From: Peromyscus leucopus
Taxonomy: Eukaryota > Chordata > Mammalia > Rodentia > Cricetidae
Assembly (NCBI RefSeq): GCF_004664715.2
Contig: NC_051075.1
Coordinates: 87,290,709-87,354,708 of the forward strand
Direction of reading: 5' to 3'
DNA length: 64,000 nucleotides
Of the stretch, positions 24,366 through 35,905 are shown one piece after another. Every line of letters starts with the position of its first letter. The first letter of the stretch is position 1. The notes under the pieces were generated by a model, which was given only the letters and a program-made list of their open reading frames with translations, ran no database searches and was not told the origin of the DNA. Made by a program: the position numbers and the translations under genes.

Positions 24366-24945
24366 AAATAGTACTAGTTAGTTTCTGAGGAAAGCCAACA
24401 AGCCACACATTTTTCATTTCCAAATGCCATCTGTACAACAAAAATATTTTTAAAAAACAAATCTTAGTTTAAATTGAAACTTAACAAGGAAAAAAAAAAG
24501 CCCACTGGGATGTCAAAACACTCTGCTAATGTTTTGGAAGTATTTTCCAGACATTTAATATTCTTTTCTTGGAGTAACATTGTAAGGTGGTTTTCTATCC
24601 ACTAGGAAAGAGTAAGAAGCAACAGGAATGGTCTCCTTTGTGAAGGGTTTTTCAGTTAGGTCACTCATGAGACTTTCACGTGGGTTTCGTTTCTGAGCAG
24701 TGGAAAGAGAAATTGTAGATTATGGCCTTCTTCCTAAAAAAGCAATTAATGACTAATATGCTGCTTGCTTTTTTTATATGGAAGTCTGGGTCATAGTTTT
24801 GCTTATTTCTGCAGTCATTTTTTGATAGAGAATTATGAAATGATTATAGAGCTTCAGTTTTGCAAGGCTGGTTGCAGAGTGATGTGAACGCATTTAGCGT
24901 GCTATAGCACAACAGGCTTCAATGGGCCACAATGGCATGGGCTTG
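24366..24945. other. Unique sequence
   Basis: Nothing recognised. Confidence 0.5.
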
Positions 24946-24947
24946 GG

Positions 24948-25106
24948 TTTTTTGTTTTTTTTTTTTTTTGAGACAGGGTCTCTTTATGCAGTCCTGGTTG
25001 TCCTGGAGCTTGCTATGTAGACTTTTCTGGCCTCAAACTCACAGAGATCCTTCTGCCCCTGCCTCTTGAGTTCTGGAATTAAAAGCATATGTCACTACGC
25101 CTGGCC
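24948..25106 (-). mobile_element. B1 SINE
   Basis: Poly-T at left, 'gagacagggtctctttatgc', and 'actacgcctggcc' at right: a moderately diverged B1 on the minus strand. Confidence 0.88.
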
Positions 25107-25289
25107 AACAATATATTTTATGTATTTTACCACAGCTTAATGGATTAAAGACATAATGTGTGAGATATTAAATATGTTTCTAAGCTATTCATACTCAATA
25201 ATGGTTTATTTATACCGAATAGGTAAGAAACTCAGAAACTTAGCACTATAAACAACAAATGATCTAACTTTAAAGTTAATGAATACCAG

Positions 25290-25400
25290 GGACAGGAGAA
25301 CATACCAATGAACATAGAACTCAGGAGATATAGGTGGTAGGATTGCAGTTTTAAGGCCAGTGTGGGCAAAATAGTGAAACTCTGTCTCTGAGTGAGCAAA
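25290..25400 (+). mobile_element. Ancient B1-like monomer
   Basis: 'aggagatataggtggtagga', 'aggccagtgtgggc' and 'gaaactctgtctctg' follow the B1/7SL order but are strongly diverged. Confidence 0.45.
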
Positions 25401-25985
25401 ACAGCCGAAGGATCTGAATAGACATTTCTCAACAAAGCATACAAAAGGCTAAATGTAAAAAATACCCGACACCATTAATCATCAGGGAAACATAAGTCAA
25501 ACCAGAATGAGATAGCATTCATGTCTGTCAGAACAGCTATTATCAAAAAGATAGAGAATAACAAATGCTGGCAAGAAAAAGGGAACTCTTGTACAGTGCT
25601 GGTAGGAATGCAAATTAGCACAGATATTGTGGGAACAACACCAAGTTTCTCAAATTTGCCAGAAGTATGAGTGTCATGTGACCCTGCCATCCCATAAACA
25701 ATGGAGATGTAAAAGATATGTCAAAGTGGTACCTACCCTCCAACATTCACTGCAGGACTATTTACAAGACAAAGATATGGACTCAACCTCTCTGTTCACT
25801 TACCTATGCAGAATGGAATATCATCCCTATATCCAAAAACAAAGCCCTGCAATTTGCACCACCATGAGTACAGCTGGAGGCCATTTTGTTAGGTGGAGTA
25901 AGTATTGTATGACATTGAAACCTCCCTCCAGGAGGAATGGGAGGCTTATGAGCCTCAGGGAGTAAATGAAAAGTTGCAGGTCTCA
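25400..25985 (+). mobile_element. Old L1 ORF2 C-terminal/3' fragment
   Basis: It matches the well-known L1 text order: 'gacatttctcaacaaagcat', 'catcagggaaacataagtca', 'gtgctggtaggaatgcaaat', 'agaatggaatatcatcccta'. Frames are broken. Confidence 0.75.
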
Positions 25986-26129
25986 GAGAAAAGAAACTTG
26001 GAAAATTCTTGGTGTTCCTCCCAGAAGTATAAAAGGAATTAATAAATTGTTAAAGAGACACTGAGCAGCCTAACTGCAAAGAGAAGGTTTTTTGTGTTCC
26101 AGTTTGTCTTACTGGCTTTACTTATAGGC

Positions 26130-26660
26130 TGCATGGGAGTAGATTTTTTTTTTTTTTGATCTCCAAATATTTGGCTCACATTCTAACTTTAATTTTATTT
26201 TCATTTGTTATTTATATGCATTTATATATGAGAGCACATTTTTTAGGATTTCTCTCCTATATTACTGAGTGGATTTTAAAGGCTAGCTTCTGACTAACTG
26301 ATTTTCTCTGATGGCTTGAGAAGATTCCATATCTATGGTTAGTAGATAGAGTATTAGATAAAACAATTCAATTAGGTTGATTGATGCTAATTCTGTTCAT
26401 GTCAAACATGTCCATATTGACTTCTTTTTCTATTCATCACTGAAAGATAAGCTCTGAAATCTCCCACTATGGCAGTGAATTTGTGTGTTTTTCTTTGCAG
26501 TTCTGTCATTTGCAGTCTGTTGTTGGATAGGCAAATATTAGAGCTCAGTGTGTTTTGTTGGATAATTGATTGTTTTGATCATTATGAAATGTCCCTTTTT
26601 TGTTCTTGGCAATTTTATTTGTTCTGAATTAGACACCTTCCTTTTAATTTCTGTACACCC
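26130..26660 (-). mobile_element. Old L1 ORF2 fragment
   Basis: Antisense L1 phrases such as 'gctctgaaatctcccactat' (26450) and 'tgtcatttgcagtctgttg' identify an old L1 ORF2 piece. Confidence 0.6.
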
Positions 26661-26667
26661 TGTCTGC

Positions 26668-26850
26668 CTACCTTCTTCCCTCCCTCCTTCTTCCTTCCTT
26701 CCTTCCATCTTGGTTTTTATTTGTTTTGTAGCCTAGGAAGGGCCTGAACTTAACATGTCATCCATGCTGGATTGTACTTGGAGTCCTTCTGCCTTGGCCT
26801 CCCCCTACTCAAGTGCTGGGATGTACCAAGGTGGCAGGTTCACTTTCAGA
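26668..26850 (-). mobile_element. Pyrimidine-rich tract and old B1-like fragment
   Basis: A (CTTC)n-rich tract at 26668-26706 precedes a diverged antisense SINE ('ccttggcctccccctactca', 'agtgctgggatgtacc'). Confidence 0.45.
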
Positions 26851-27146
26851 AAGTGTCTGTTGAGGTGTCATCAAGCACACTGGTCCTTTACATGTCTGTC
26901 TAGTCTGCTGAAGCCCTTCCAGGACATTTTCCATTTTTTGCTGATTCCAATTCTAGTATTTCCTTTCTATTCTTTTTTCCATTCTTTCTTATTTTCCATC
27001 TCTGCTAATATTAGTAATATGTTCATATATGTACATACATATATATGAGTGTGTGTATGTGTGTATACATACATATGTATTCTATTTTCTCTTAAGCTTA
27101 ATATCTCCTAAATATTAAGTATCTTAAATAAGTTTAAAGTTCCCTG
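26851..27146. other. Old L1-like or unique sequence with a TATG-rich tract
   Basis: T-rich sequence of uncertain origin, then an impure TATG/TACA microsatellite at about 27020-27080. Confidence 0.35.
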
Positions 27147-27542
27147 TGCTGTGGAATGTTGTTCTATATGCTGTGAATATGTGTTGCTCTGATTGGTTGA
27201 TAAATACAGCACTGATTGGCCAGTAGCCAGGCAGGAAGTATAGATGGGACAATCAGAGAGGAAAATTCTGGGAAGAGGAAGTCTAAGTCAGGAGTTGACA
27301 GCCAGACACAAAAAAGGCAAGATGACAAGGCAGAACTGAAAAAAGGTACCAAGCCACGTGGCTGAACATAGATAAGAATTGTGGGTTAATTTAAGTATAT
27401 GAGCCAGTTAGTAATAAGCCTGAGCTAATGGCCAAGCAGTTATAATTAATATAAGCCTTTGTGTGCTTACTTGGGGGACACAAGTAGGAGAGATTTGTTC
27501 TGACCACTGGCCAGTCAGGACACAGGAAAACTTCCTACTACA
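27147..27542 (+). mobile_element. LTR-A copy
   Basis: Starts TGCTGTGGAATG and ends CTACTACA. Contains 'gattggttgataaatacagc' and 'ctgagctaatggccaagcag' like its relatives. The next bases, 'tttggtacaactg', may be a decayed PBS, so this may be a truncated 5' LTR rather than a solo LTR. I see no matching 6-bp duplication. Confidence 0.8.
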
Positions 27543-27796
27543 TTTGGTACAACTGAAAATGTTGTTCTGACATTTGTTTGTGTGCATGACCCTTTTATCT
27601 AAGCTTCCCAAGAGTGCTTGGATTGCAAGTGTGTACCACTCACTGGGCCTTGCAACAGTATGAAATTTTAAGCTTTTCTGTACAGTAATTGGGCCAATTT
27701 TAGTATTTACTTTTGGAGCTCTCAGAGTCAAGAACTTCAAATTACTCCTTGTTCTTGGCAGGTATTTTTCCCCTCTACTTGGACCTGAAGATTTTC
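27543..27796. other. Unassigned sequence with an old SINE trace
   Basis: A short antisense B1-like trace is near 27600-27660 ('agagtgcttggattgcaagt'). Nothing else recognised. Confidence 0.35.
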
Positions 27797-27800
27797 TAAC

Positions 27801-28348
27801 TGAAAGACCCCACCAAAGGCCCAACACAGTTCCAAAGGCCTAGACACAGTTCCCCCAGAAACCCAAAAGAGCTGAGGGAAGAGATATCTTAAAAATAAAC
27901 AGAAGTGAGTCAGTTCCCCCTTCCTGGAGAGGGTAAAGTCAGGTGTTTTCAAAAGAACAAAGTCAGGATGTCTGGTAGTAACCGATTAACCACAAGATGC
28001 CCCTCTCTGGAGATAACATGACCAGACCCTGGAGATGGGTCACAAAACTCCTGACAGGGCAAACAGATAAGCTAGAATAAGATAAAGTCCAGGCACAGGA
28101 AAAACTGGACCAATCAAGGATGGACCTGTATTAATCCCTTCCCTGCTAAGGAATTTTGTGGGTTTTGCCTATAAAAACTAACTTCCCCAAGAAAGAGTAA
28201 CTCCTCCCTGCCTTGCTGTGCTGTGGCTAGTGAGTGCTTGAGATGAGTTCCCTGTCGTGACTTATAACAGAAATAAACCTTGCTATTGCATTCTGGACAA
28301 CTTCAGTCTCCAGTGGTCTCTTTGGGGGTCCTAATCTGGGCAGAACAC
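27801..28348 (+). mobile_element. Solo LTR of gammaretroviral (ERV1) type
   Basis: Starts TGAAAGACCCC, the start typical of murine gammaretroviral LTRs. It carries a TATA box ('gcctataaaaac', about 28168) and AATAAA (28272-28277). The U5-like end is 'ggtctctttgggggtcc'. TAAC stands directly before (27797-27800) and after (28349-28352), the 4-bp duplication size expected for ERV1. No internal viral genes are present. Confidence 0.78.
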
Positions 28349-28352
28349 TAAC

Positions 28353-29192
28353 ACCTTTTATTTTATAGCATCCAAGTCTTGTATGGCCTCTGGTTGTAAG
28401 TCACCAACACACAGTGGCTAGTATAAGATAGGGATACCGTTCTGTGAGTGGGCCAGTGTCCATGGGGGTGACTTTTATGAGATGCATAGATACACTTGTA
28501 AGCAGACAAGTAGGAAGGGGAGCAATGGCCACTTCCCAGACACTAAAGATCTGGTAGTTGTCTTCCCTGGGGAATTTGCCTTCACCACAGACACATCATT
28601 GGGCACATTTCACAAAGGGCCTTTTCTCCTCTTCCTTGCCATGCCTTATGGGAATCATTCTTGATTCTCCGGCTCCTGGACCCTGGTAGTGTTTTCTGCA
28701 GATAAAATGTATCAAATCATGAGAAAGGAGTGCTTTAAGATCCTCTTAGGAGTCTCCTGTTTTCATGCTAGGCTTTGCTCAGCCTCTAGAAAGTCTTCAA
28801 ATTTCCCTTTTACCTGTTCATTGGTTAATCACTGCAGCAGTTTCTGTTCCTAGTAAACAGATACCAGCTGTGTGTCTTAAGTACTTCTCTGGATTTTCTG
28901 GTGATATTTGCTCTGCAACCTCAGTACCTTGATGACTCCTGATAATTTTTAAGATTTAGCTTTCTCTTGTCAAAATCAGATCTAGAACCTAGAAGTATCT
29001 GCAGAATTTTTTTATAGAACTATTCTGAAATTTTTAATGGGTAGAAATATTATCTTATTGGAGAAATTCACATATAAGTTACTGTCAGTTTTTAACAAGC
29101 ATCCAAAGAGGAATGCACATCCAGGTTCAAAGGAACAAGGACAGACAAATGGGCTGGTGACCACCCCAGGGACATGGCCTTAAAAAAGCATT
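28353..29192. other. Unique sequence
   Basis: No gene or repeat recognised. Confidence 0.5.
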
Positions 29193-29342
29193 TACTGGGC
29201 AGTGGTGGCACACGCCTTTAATCCCAACACTCAGGAGGCAGAGGCAGGGAGATCTCTGTGAGTTTAAGGCCAGCCTGGGCTACAGAGTGAGTTCCAGGAA
29301 AGGCGCAAAGCTACACAGGGAAACGCTGTCTCGAAAAAAAAA
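29193..29342 (+). mobile_element. B1 SINE
   Basis: 'actgggcagtggtggcacac' to 'gctgtctcgaaaaaaaaaa': nearly full-length B1 with the cricetid-type 'caggaaaggcgcaaagctac' block. Confidence 0.92.
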
Positions 29343-29344
29343 AT

Positions 29345-30050
29345 TTCCGACCTCCTGAGGAAAGTGAGTAAAACCCGGGTGCCATAAATAAGACATTTTT
29401 ACTTTATACAAAGGAATAACAAAGATCCCGTTTTGATGCATATTAAATACAAAATTAAAAAAATACTCTCTGACCCAGATAAGGAGGAAAAATCCTCCTT
29501 CCCACATCTCAAGTCTCATGAAACAAAATCCAGAGGTCTCTTGAGTAGGCCTTTTTGATTCAGATGCTGCCTGTATTTCTTCTTCTGAGACAGGTTATGG
29601 CACAGGCGTTTACATTCATCTACCTTCCTCCCCTTTGTGGAGTTAAAAAGAGGTGAATCCCATTAATTTCTTCATTTATTTTTCTTCCTCAGTAATCTGA
29701 CGTTCTTCTTTATTTCATTAGTTTCTTTCTTGTTTCCTTTTTTTCTTCACCTTTTCTTCTCTCGGTGGAGGAGCAGAAGGAGATATAGATCTATATTTTC
29801 TTGGAGAACTGGCGCGACTCTGGTGTGGGGATCTTGAGAGGCTTCTGCAATCTCTCTCCTGAGACCTGGACCTTCTTCCATGTCTAACTCTCCCTGGATG
29901 TGGACCTGGACCACCTACTTCCTGTAACACCAGGACTGGGGAAATGGAGGCAGAAAAATTCAAGACCAATTCCTGCTACATGTCTCCCTCCGTGGGGAGC
30001 AGCTAACCCATCGGGAGTCCTACTCCTCCGATCTCTATTCTGAAGTTTAA
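29345..30050 (-). pseudogene. RS-rich retro-pseudogene fragment, parent not identified
   Basis: On the minus strand, 29969-29718 is open for 83 codons. The frame is rich in arginine-serine pairs (about residues 28-60) and ends in a lysine-rich tail (EEKVKKKRKQERN) before a stop. This composition is typical of SR-type splicing factors or their partners. Sequence downstream to 29345 would be 3' UTR. Upstream frames are broken. I could not match it to a specific parent, and neither poly-A nor target duplication is clear, so the processed-pseudogene call is inference. Confidence 0.4.
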
Positions 30051-30429
30051 CTGCCCCCCCACCCCTCTCCCTCGTGCTTTACTTTTTATAGTTCTAAACA
30101 GATTGTTCATAGACACAAAGTCACAAAATAAGAGCCACTGTTTTAAGGTCTTCAGGTATATGTTCATTTTTGCATCTAAACTCCATGCATACCTCTGCTG
30201 CCATTGCCACTAATGCCCAAAATACCATAAACAAAATCAGAAACAAATTATAATGAAAATGTTAATGACATTTCTTTAATTATCTAAAAATTCGCCATAG
30301 AGTTGTAACTTACACTTGACAAATACATAGCAAGTCCTCTATGATTCAACCAACCGCAGATGAGAAATGTCAGGAGAACATGTTGTGAATGCTAAACATG
30401 TACAGAGTTTGTGCCTAGCTCTTATTTCC
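30051..30429. other. Unique sequence
   Basis: Nothing recognised. Confidence 0.45.
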
Positions 30430-30635
30430 TTTATTTTACTTTTAGTTATGTGTGAGTGTGTGTGCACATGTGTATATATATGCCTACCTATGTGCATGCA
30501 TAGGTACCTGGCACTGAATCCCTCTGAAACTAGACTTACAAGCAACTGTTAGCTGTCTGATGTATTGGGAGTCAAACTCAAGTCCATTGCAAGAGAAGCT
30601 TGTGCTCTTAACTAGTGAGCCAGCTCTCCAGTTTT
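30430..30635 (-). mobile_element. B3/B2-type SINE
   Basis: The antisense SINE ends at the right with 'actagtgagccagctctccag', the reverse of the B2/B3 head. It contains 'gggagtcaaactcaagtcc'. Confidence 0.75.
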
Positions 30636-30716
30636 GTGGTTATTTTCTAAACTATATAGTAATATAGTGATTTATATGATATTCATGGCATATTAGGAGT
30701 TATAAACAATGTAGAT

Positions 30717-31650
30717 TTTAGCACGAATCTTAAAAGGTCTTATTAATAAAAACAAACCCGGAGCCAGGTATTGGGGGTGAACGCTGAAAAATCAGAGAAA
30801 CAGAACAAGCCACATCCAACCTTACCTTGCCAACTTCTCAGCTGATCTTGTTTCCTCAAACTGGAAGCCTCTGAGTCCTCATCTGAATGGATCTCAGCTG
30901 AACTGCTGCTAAAAGCCTAAAAATTTAAAAAGCTTCTAGTTCCTGGTCCTCACGCCTTAATAGACCTTTCTGCTTCCTGCCATTACTTATTGGGATTAAA
31001 GGTACATGTCTTTCCCAAGCAAGACATGAGATCTCAAGTCCTGGATTAAAAGTGTGTGCCATCATGCCTGGTTTCTATGTCTGTCTAATGTCTGTTCTGT
31101 TCTCTGACCCCATATAAGTTTATTGGGGTGCTGTGGTGGTATTGTGTTCCCCCAAAATATTGTGTACCCTAATAAACTTATCTGGGGTCAGAGAACATAA
31201 AAGCCACTAGATACTTAGGATAGGCAGTGGTAGCACAGGCCTTTAATCCTAGCATTCTAGAGGCAGAAATCCATCTGTTCAAGGATATAGCCAAGCATGG
31301 TGACTCACCCCTTTAATCCCGGAAAGCAAGCCTTTAGTCCCAGGGAGTGATGGTAGAAAGCAGAATGGTATATAAGGCACGAGGACCAGAAACTAGAAGC
31401 ATTTGGCTCGTTAAGCTTTTAGGCTTTGAGAAGCACAGTTCAGCTGAGATTCATTCTGGATGAGGACTGAGACGCTTCCCGTGTGAGGAAACAGGATCAG
31501 CTGAGGAACTGGCGAGGTGAGGTAGCTATAGCTTGTTCTGCTTCTCTGATCTTCTAGTGTTCTCCCCAATAATTGGCCTCAGGTTTGATTTTATTAATAA
31601 GAACTTTTAAAGATTCCTGCTACAGGGTGCACAATATATCAACCACAATA
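30717..31650 (-). mobile_element. LTR-C copy (minus), split by a plus-strand LTR-C
   Basis: The minus-oriented LTR-C runs from 'ttagcacgaatctt' (30717) to 'ttggggtgc' (31131) and resumes at 31625 with 'gggtgcacaatat' to about 31650. The break matches exactly the insertion of the plus LTR at 31132-31624. Confidence 0.82.
31132..31624 (+). mobile_element. Solo LTR, family LTR-C, nested in an inverted LTR-C
   Basis: Starts TGTGGTGGTATTGTG and ends CTGCTACA. Perfect 6-bp duplication GGGTGC at 31126-31131 and 31625-31630. AATAAA is near 31171. B1-like segments lie inside. It has the same family as its host LTR and opposite orientation. Confidence 0.9.
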
Positions 31651-32357
31651 GATATTCTTGAAAATGCATTAGAGGATATGGGTAGGATGTGCAAATACCA
31701 TGGTACTTTTTATGAATATGGACTTCAAGTACTGCAGATATGACAGGAATTCTGAAACCAATGTTCCTCAGCTGCCGAGGACGAATATACCTAAATAGGA
31801 TCACGTAGACAGATAGGAGGTTCTCAGAGTCAGTGTAATAACTCTCCTTAGCTCAGCTCTAGGTATTTCTATAATTCTGTGTATAATTGCTTCAAAACAG
31901 GAATGTCTCCATGGTCTCAGCGTGGACCACAGATGCATCACAATTTCTTTTTAACTTTGTCTCTTCATTTTAACTGGAAGACTGATGAGTAATTTTATGA
32001 ATAAGATATATGGATCTTTAGGCTTATTAAAGTAGACCAAAAGATTTTAAAGATTTTTAACTTTATGTATATATCATAAGAGTGATTGTCGCTGGCCTAT
32101 CCAGCTTTTCAAGTCCAGTGAGGAGGCAATTTTGTAAAATTTAAATTTAAAATAATTTTCATCTTTAGTCTCAGAATTGGGTTTATTTTGGACTTTAGCT
32201 CTCCTTCCCATGGCCACAGGCTGGGCCAGTTTACCACACTCAGTTTCATCAACTCCACATATGTCCTATATATTGGTAACGGTGCCCTTCTTTCTGTGAG
32301 GTTCAGTAGACTGATAATGGCATCTCCTGTTTCTTGGTCTTCTTTTAGAGATTCGCT
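31651..32357. other. Unique sequence
   Basis: Nothing recognised. Confidence 0.5.
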
Positions 32358-32556
32358 TTCCTTTTTAATTATATGTGCATAAACATGTGTGGGTCTGTGC
32401 ACTTGAGTGTAGTAGTCCCGAGGCCAAAAGATGGCACTGGATAACTTGGAGCTGGAGTTTACAGGCAGTTGCAAGCACCGTATAAGTTCTGGGTAGTGAA
32501 CACAGGTCCTCTACCAGAGCTGTACATGCTCCTAACCCCTGAGCCTCTATCCAGCC
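32358..32556 (-). mobile_element. B3-type SINE
   Basis: An antisense copy: 'gtgaacacaggtcctctacc' and 'cctgagcctctatccagcc' are reversed B3/B2 landmarks. Confidence 0.72.
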
Positions 32557-34189
32557 ACTGTTTACTTTGTGCTAGCTCATTGATAGATGGAAATGTATGT
32601 GTTTTGAACATTTTATGCCATCATAAATAATACATTTCTTTTGCATTTGTATTTTGATTCATTATTAACTATATCTTGTGTATCTAAACAATTAAGCTTG
32701 TTGGCATTTTTTCCTAGTGATTATCTGACTTAAGTGTTTATATTTAAATATCTGGGGGAAAAAATCTAAGGTTGTCGGACACTTTTTGTATCCATAATTG
32801 CCTTTTATGCATTTATCCCAACATTTCTTTCAGATTATTATTTTTAAACTAAATTGGTTTTATTTATGGCAAGATGCTTAATTCTTGAATTATTTTCATT
32901 TTAGAGTCCCAGATCATGAACTTAGATATATTTTCTCTCTTTTCTTTTTAAATTTACATACATAATCTAATTAAATAGCAGTTGTAATTAAGGTATAAAT
33001 TTAAAATTAAGGTAATCTTGAGTTATTTCTATATAAAACAAATAGAAACAACCTGTTTCAGTGGACAAGGCAAGATTAAGCTGGAGTAAATGTCATAATT
33101 ACCTAATTTCCATGGGTAAATATTATTATTGATTTAGCACAGGGTGTAGTAGATGTGCCATTTTCTCTGGATTTGTATTCTGTTTATGAGTAAATGTTAG
33201 GAACATCTGTTCCGATATACCTTGCATATTAATGGGTGGTTACTCACTATATTTGAAACAATCAGGACATTATATTCAATAATTTAAGGTCAAAGATCTC
33301 ACACCCAAGGAAAAACCCCACATAGAGAGTTTTGGTGGTTGGTTCAGGTGAAAGGGTGAGGCAGAGTGAATTAGGATACAAAAGGGAGAAACATCGCTAG
33401 AGCTCACAGGGAAATTAGATCTTCTGTGCAGTCACTTGCCAAAAACTCCAAATCAGTTCTGGACATCGGGTGTAGCCAGATGTTATAAAACTCATCCTGA
33501 ATAAACACTAAATGTACCATACTGTTTCAAAAATGTAATGATTGTTACCACATATGTCAAAACAGTGCTGACTTAACTATGATTTCTAATTCATCAGAGA
33601 TTCCTGCCATTGGAAGAGAACGTCAGCCTGACAGAGCTTAGAACCTGCTCAGGTATGAGAGGGTAGTATTGAAGAATAACCAATCAAAATGTACCAGATT
33701 TTTTTCCATCGTCGAGATTTAGGACAATGAGCAAAATGAGGGGAAAAGAAGAATAAATCATGAAGAGTTGACCTATTCAAGGTTGACCTACACCAGTAGT
33801 TTTCAAACTGGTCCAAACTCAGATTCATCTATCCTACCCTACATGTACAGGCATATAAAGGACTCCCCTCTGAAGAGTCTGACTCATTAAGAAATATTTT
33901 GTTATCCTGATAAATCTCCATACTTTATTCTGATGAAAGGTAGGAGCTGAGGATATTGGGGTACTGTAGAAATCCTCAGCAAGGCCCAAAATTATTAACT
34001 CACTTACAGGAATAGAAGTGAGCTAGTCTCTGTAGTATGTACTAGCATGACAAAATCCATTATAAAAATATCTACTAAAGAATGTGCTTGAGAATAATAA
34101 ACAAACACCCAACACACATCTCAGGAGAGACTTCTGTTCAGGCAGCAGCACATCACTGTCATTCTTTTTCTAGAAGTTATTTTCAGAAA
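32557..34189. other. AT-rich unique sequence
   Basis: About 1.6 kb without recognised genes or repeats. Confidence 0.5.
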
Positions 34190-34599
34190 GTATGGTAGTT
34201 TGAATAGGTGTGGCCCCATTGGCACACAGATTTGAATGTTTGCTTATCCAGGAGTAGCACTATTAGGAGGTGTGGACTTTTTGTAGTAGGTGTGGCCTTT
34301 TCAGAAGAAGTGTGTTCCTGGGGATGAGCTTTCAAGTTTCAATTGCTCAGGCCAGGCTCAGTGTCTCTTTCTCTTCCTGCTGCCTGCTGATCCAGATGTA
34401 GAATTTTCAGCTCCTTCTCCAGCACCATGTCTGTTTGTATGCCATCATGCTTCCCACCTTGACTATAATGGACTAAACCTCTGAACCTGTAAGTGAGCCC
34501 CAATTAAATGTTTTTCTTTATGAGAGTTCTTATTGTCATGGTGTCTCTTCACAGCAATAGAACCCTGACTAAGTTAGAAACTGGTACCAGGGACTTGGT

Positions 34600-35087
34600 T
34601 GTAACACAAATCGCTAAACTATATTATTAATAAAAAACCAGGAGCCAGATATTGAGGTGAAAGCTGAAAGATCAGAGGAATAGAACAAGCCAGCCATAAG
34701 TTCTTACCACTAGGAAATCCTCAGCCCAAGAGAGCTACTTCCTGTATATTCACATCTTATATAACTTCCTGTGCCATGGCATTTTACTTCCCAGCTACAT
34801 CACTTCCTCTTTCTGCCCAGCTCTATCACTTCCTGTCTGTCTGTACAAACCTCCAGACCTCTATGGTTAATTAATACTGGGATTAAAGGCATGTGCCACC
34901 AGCATGGCTCCGTTCCCAGTGTGGCCTTGAACTCACAGAGATCTGGATGAATCTCTGCCTCTTGAATGTTAGGATTAAAGGCATGTGCTACCACTGCCTG
35001 ACCTCTATGTTTAATGTAGTGGCTGGCTTTGTCCTCTGATCCCCAGGCAAGCTTTATTTGTTAGAGCACAAATAAAATATCACCACA
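34600..35087 (-). mobile_element. Solo LTR, family LTR-C, inside the unit E composite
   Basis: A minus-oriented LTR from 'tgtaacac' to 'atatcaccaca'. The 6-bp flank CTTGGT (34594-34599) against CTTGGG (35088-35093) is a target duplication with one mismatch. Two antisense B1-like segments lie inside (about 34875 and 34970). Confidence 0.85.
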
Positions 35088-35100
35088 CTTGGGTACTGCT

Positions 35101-35730
35101 ATGGCAGGCCTGACAGTGCTTCTTGTTGGAGGACTGTGGACTTCGGGACTTTTGATTGGGAAAGCAGTTGAATGCTTTAAGTGGAGCTTAATGGGCCATT
35201 CTAGCATCAGCATGAAAGACAGCGGTACTGAGGGTGATTTGAACTATGGTAGGCCAGATCAAGAGGTTTCAGAGGAAAAGAATATTAGTAGGTGGCATAG
35301 AGACCGTTCTTGTAATATTCTGGTGAAGAATGTGTTTGCTTTCTGCCCTTGTCAAAGAAATCTGCCTGAGGCTAAATTGAAGAGTTATAGATTAACAGCT
35401 TTGGCTGAGAAGATTTCCAGACAGCCTAGTATTGACTGTGTTGATTGGTTATTAGTGGCCATGCTTATGCAGATCTATAATGAAAAGGAGCAAGCTGAGC
35501 AAGGAAAAAGCCAAAATACACAGTTTGAGGATAACAGGAGAACCAGAAAGTGTAATGGAGTCAAGTCTGGTTGTCCGGAAGATAAAAAGTTTAAAGAAAA
35601 GCCTGATACTAAATGGAATAAAGAGAGTGGTGATCTCAGGGAAAGATCTCATCCAGCTAAGCTTCCAACTAGTGAAGAGGAATTAAAGAAAAATTATGGC
35701 CAAGTTTGGTGGAGCATGCCATGCCTTTAA
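35101..35730 (+). other. Longest open frame (209 codons) inside the unit E composite
   Basis: From the ATG at 35101 the frame stays open to the stop at 35728. It begins with a hydrophobic stretch (MAGLTVLLVGGLW...) and continues as a charged, lysine- and glutamate-rich chain. No domain is recognised. The last ~10 codons run into B1-like sequence. It lies within repetitive DNA and just 3' of an LTR that could supply a polyadenylation or antisense promoter signal. I judge it more likely a chance survivor than a gene. Confidence 0.3.
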
Positions 35731-35905
35731 TTCCAGCACTCAGGAGGCAAAGGCATAGGCAAAGGCAAAGGCAAAGGCAAAGGCAAAGGCAAAGGCAAAG
35801 GCAAAGGCAAAGGCAAAGGCAAAGGCAAAGGCAAAGGCAGGCAGTTCTCTGAATTCCAGGCCAGCCTGGTCTACAGAGTGATTTTTCAGGAAAGCCAAGC
35901 TTAAA
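35700..35905 (+). mobile_element. B1-like SINE with internal hexanucleotide expansion
   Basis: 'gccaagtttggtggagcatg' to 'ctacagagtgatttttcagg' is a B1. Its 'gaggcagaggcag' part has grown into about 14 units of GGCAAA (35753-35838). Confidence 0.8.
35753..35838. repeat. (GGCAAA)n hexanucleotide array
   Basis: Near-perfect tandem hexamers. A minus-strand frame through them reads as alternating Phe-Ala and is an artefact. Confidence 0.95.

Noticed and set aside
27797..28352. Full retrovirus behind the TGAAAGACCCC LTR
   Set aside because: No primer-binding site or viral coding sequence follows; four-base flanks match, so it is a solo LTR.
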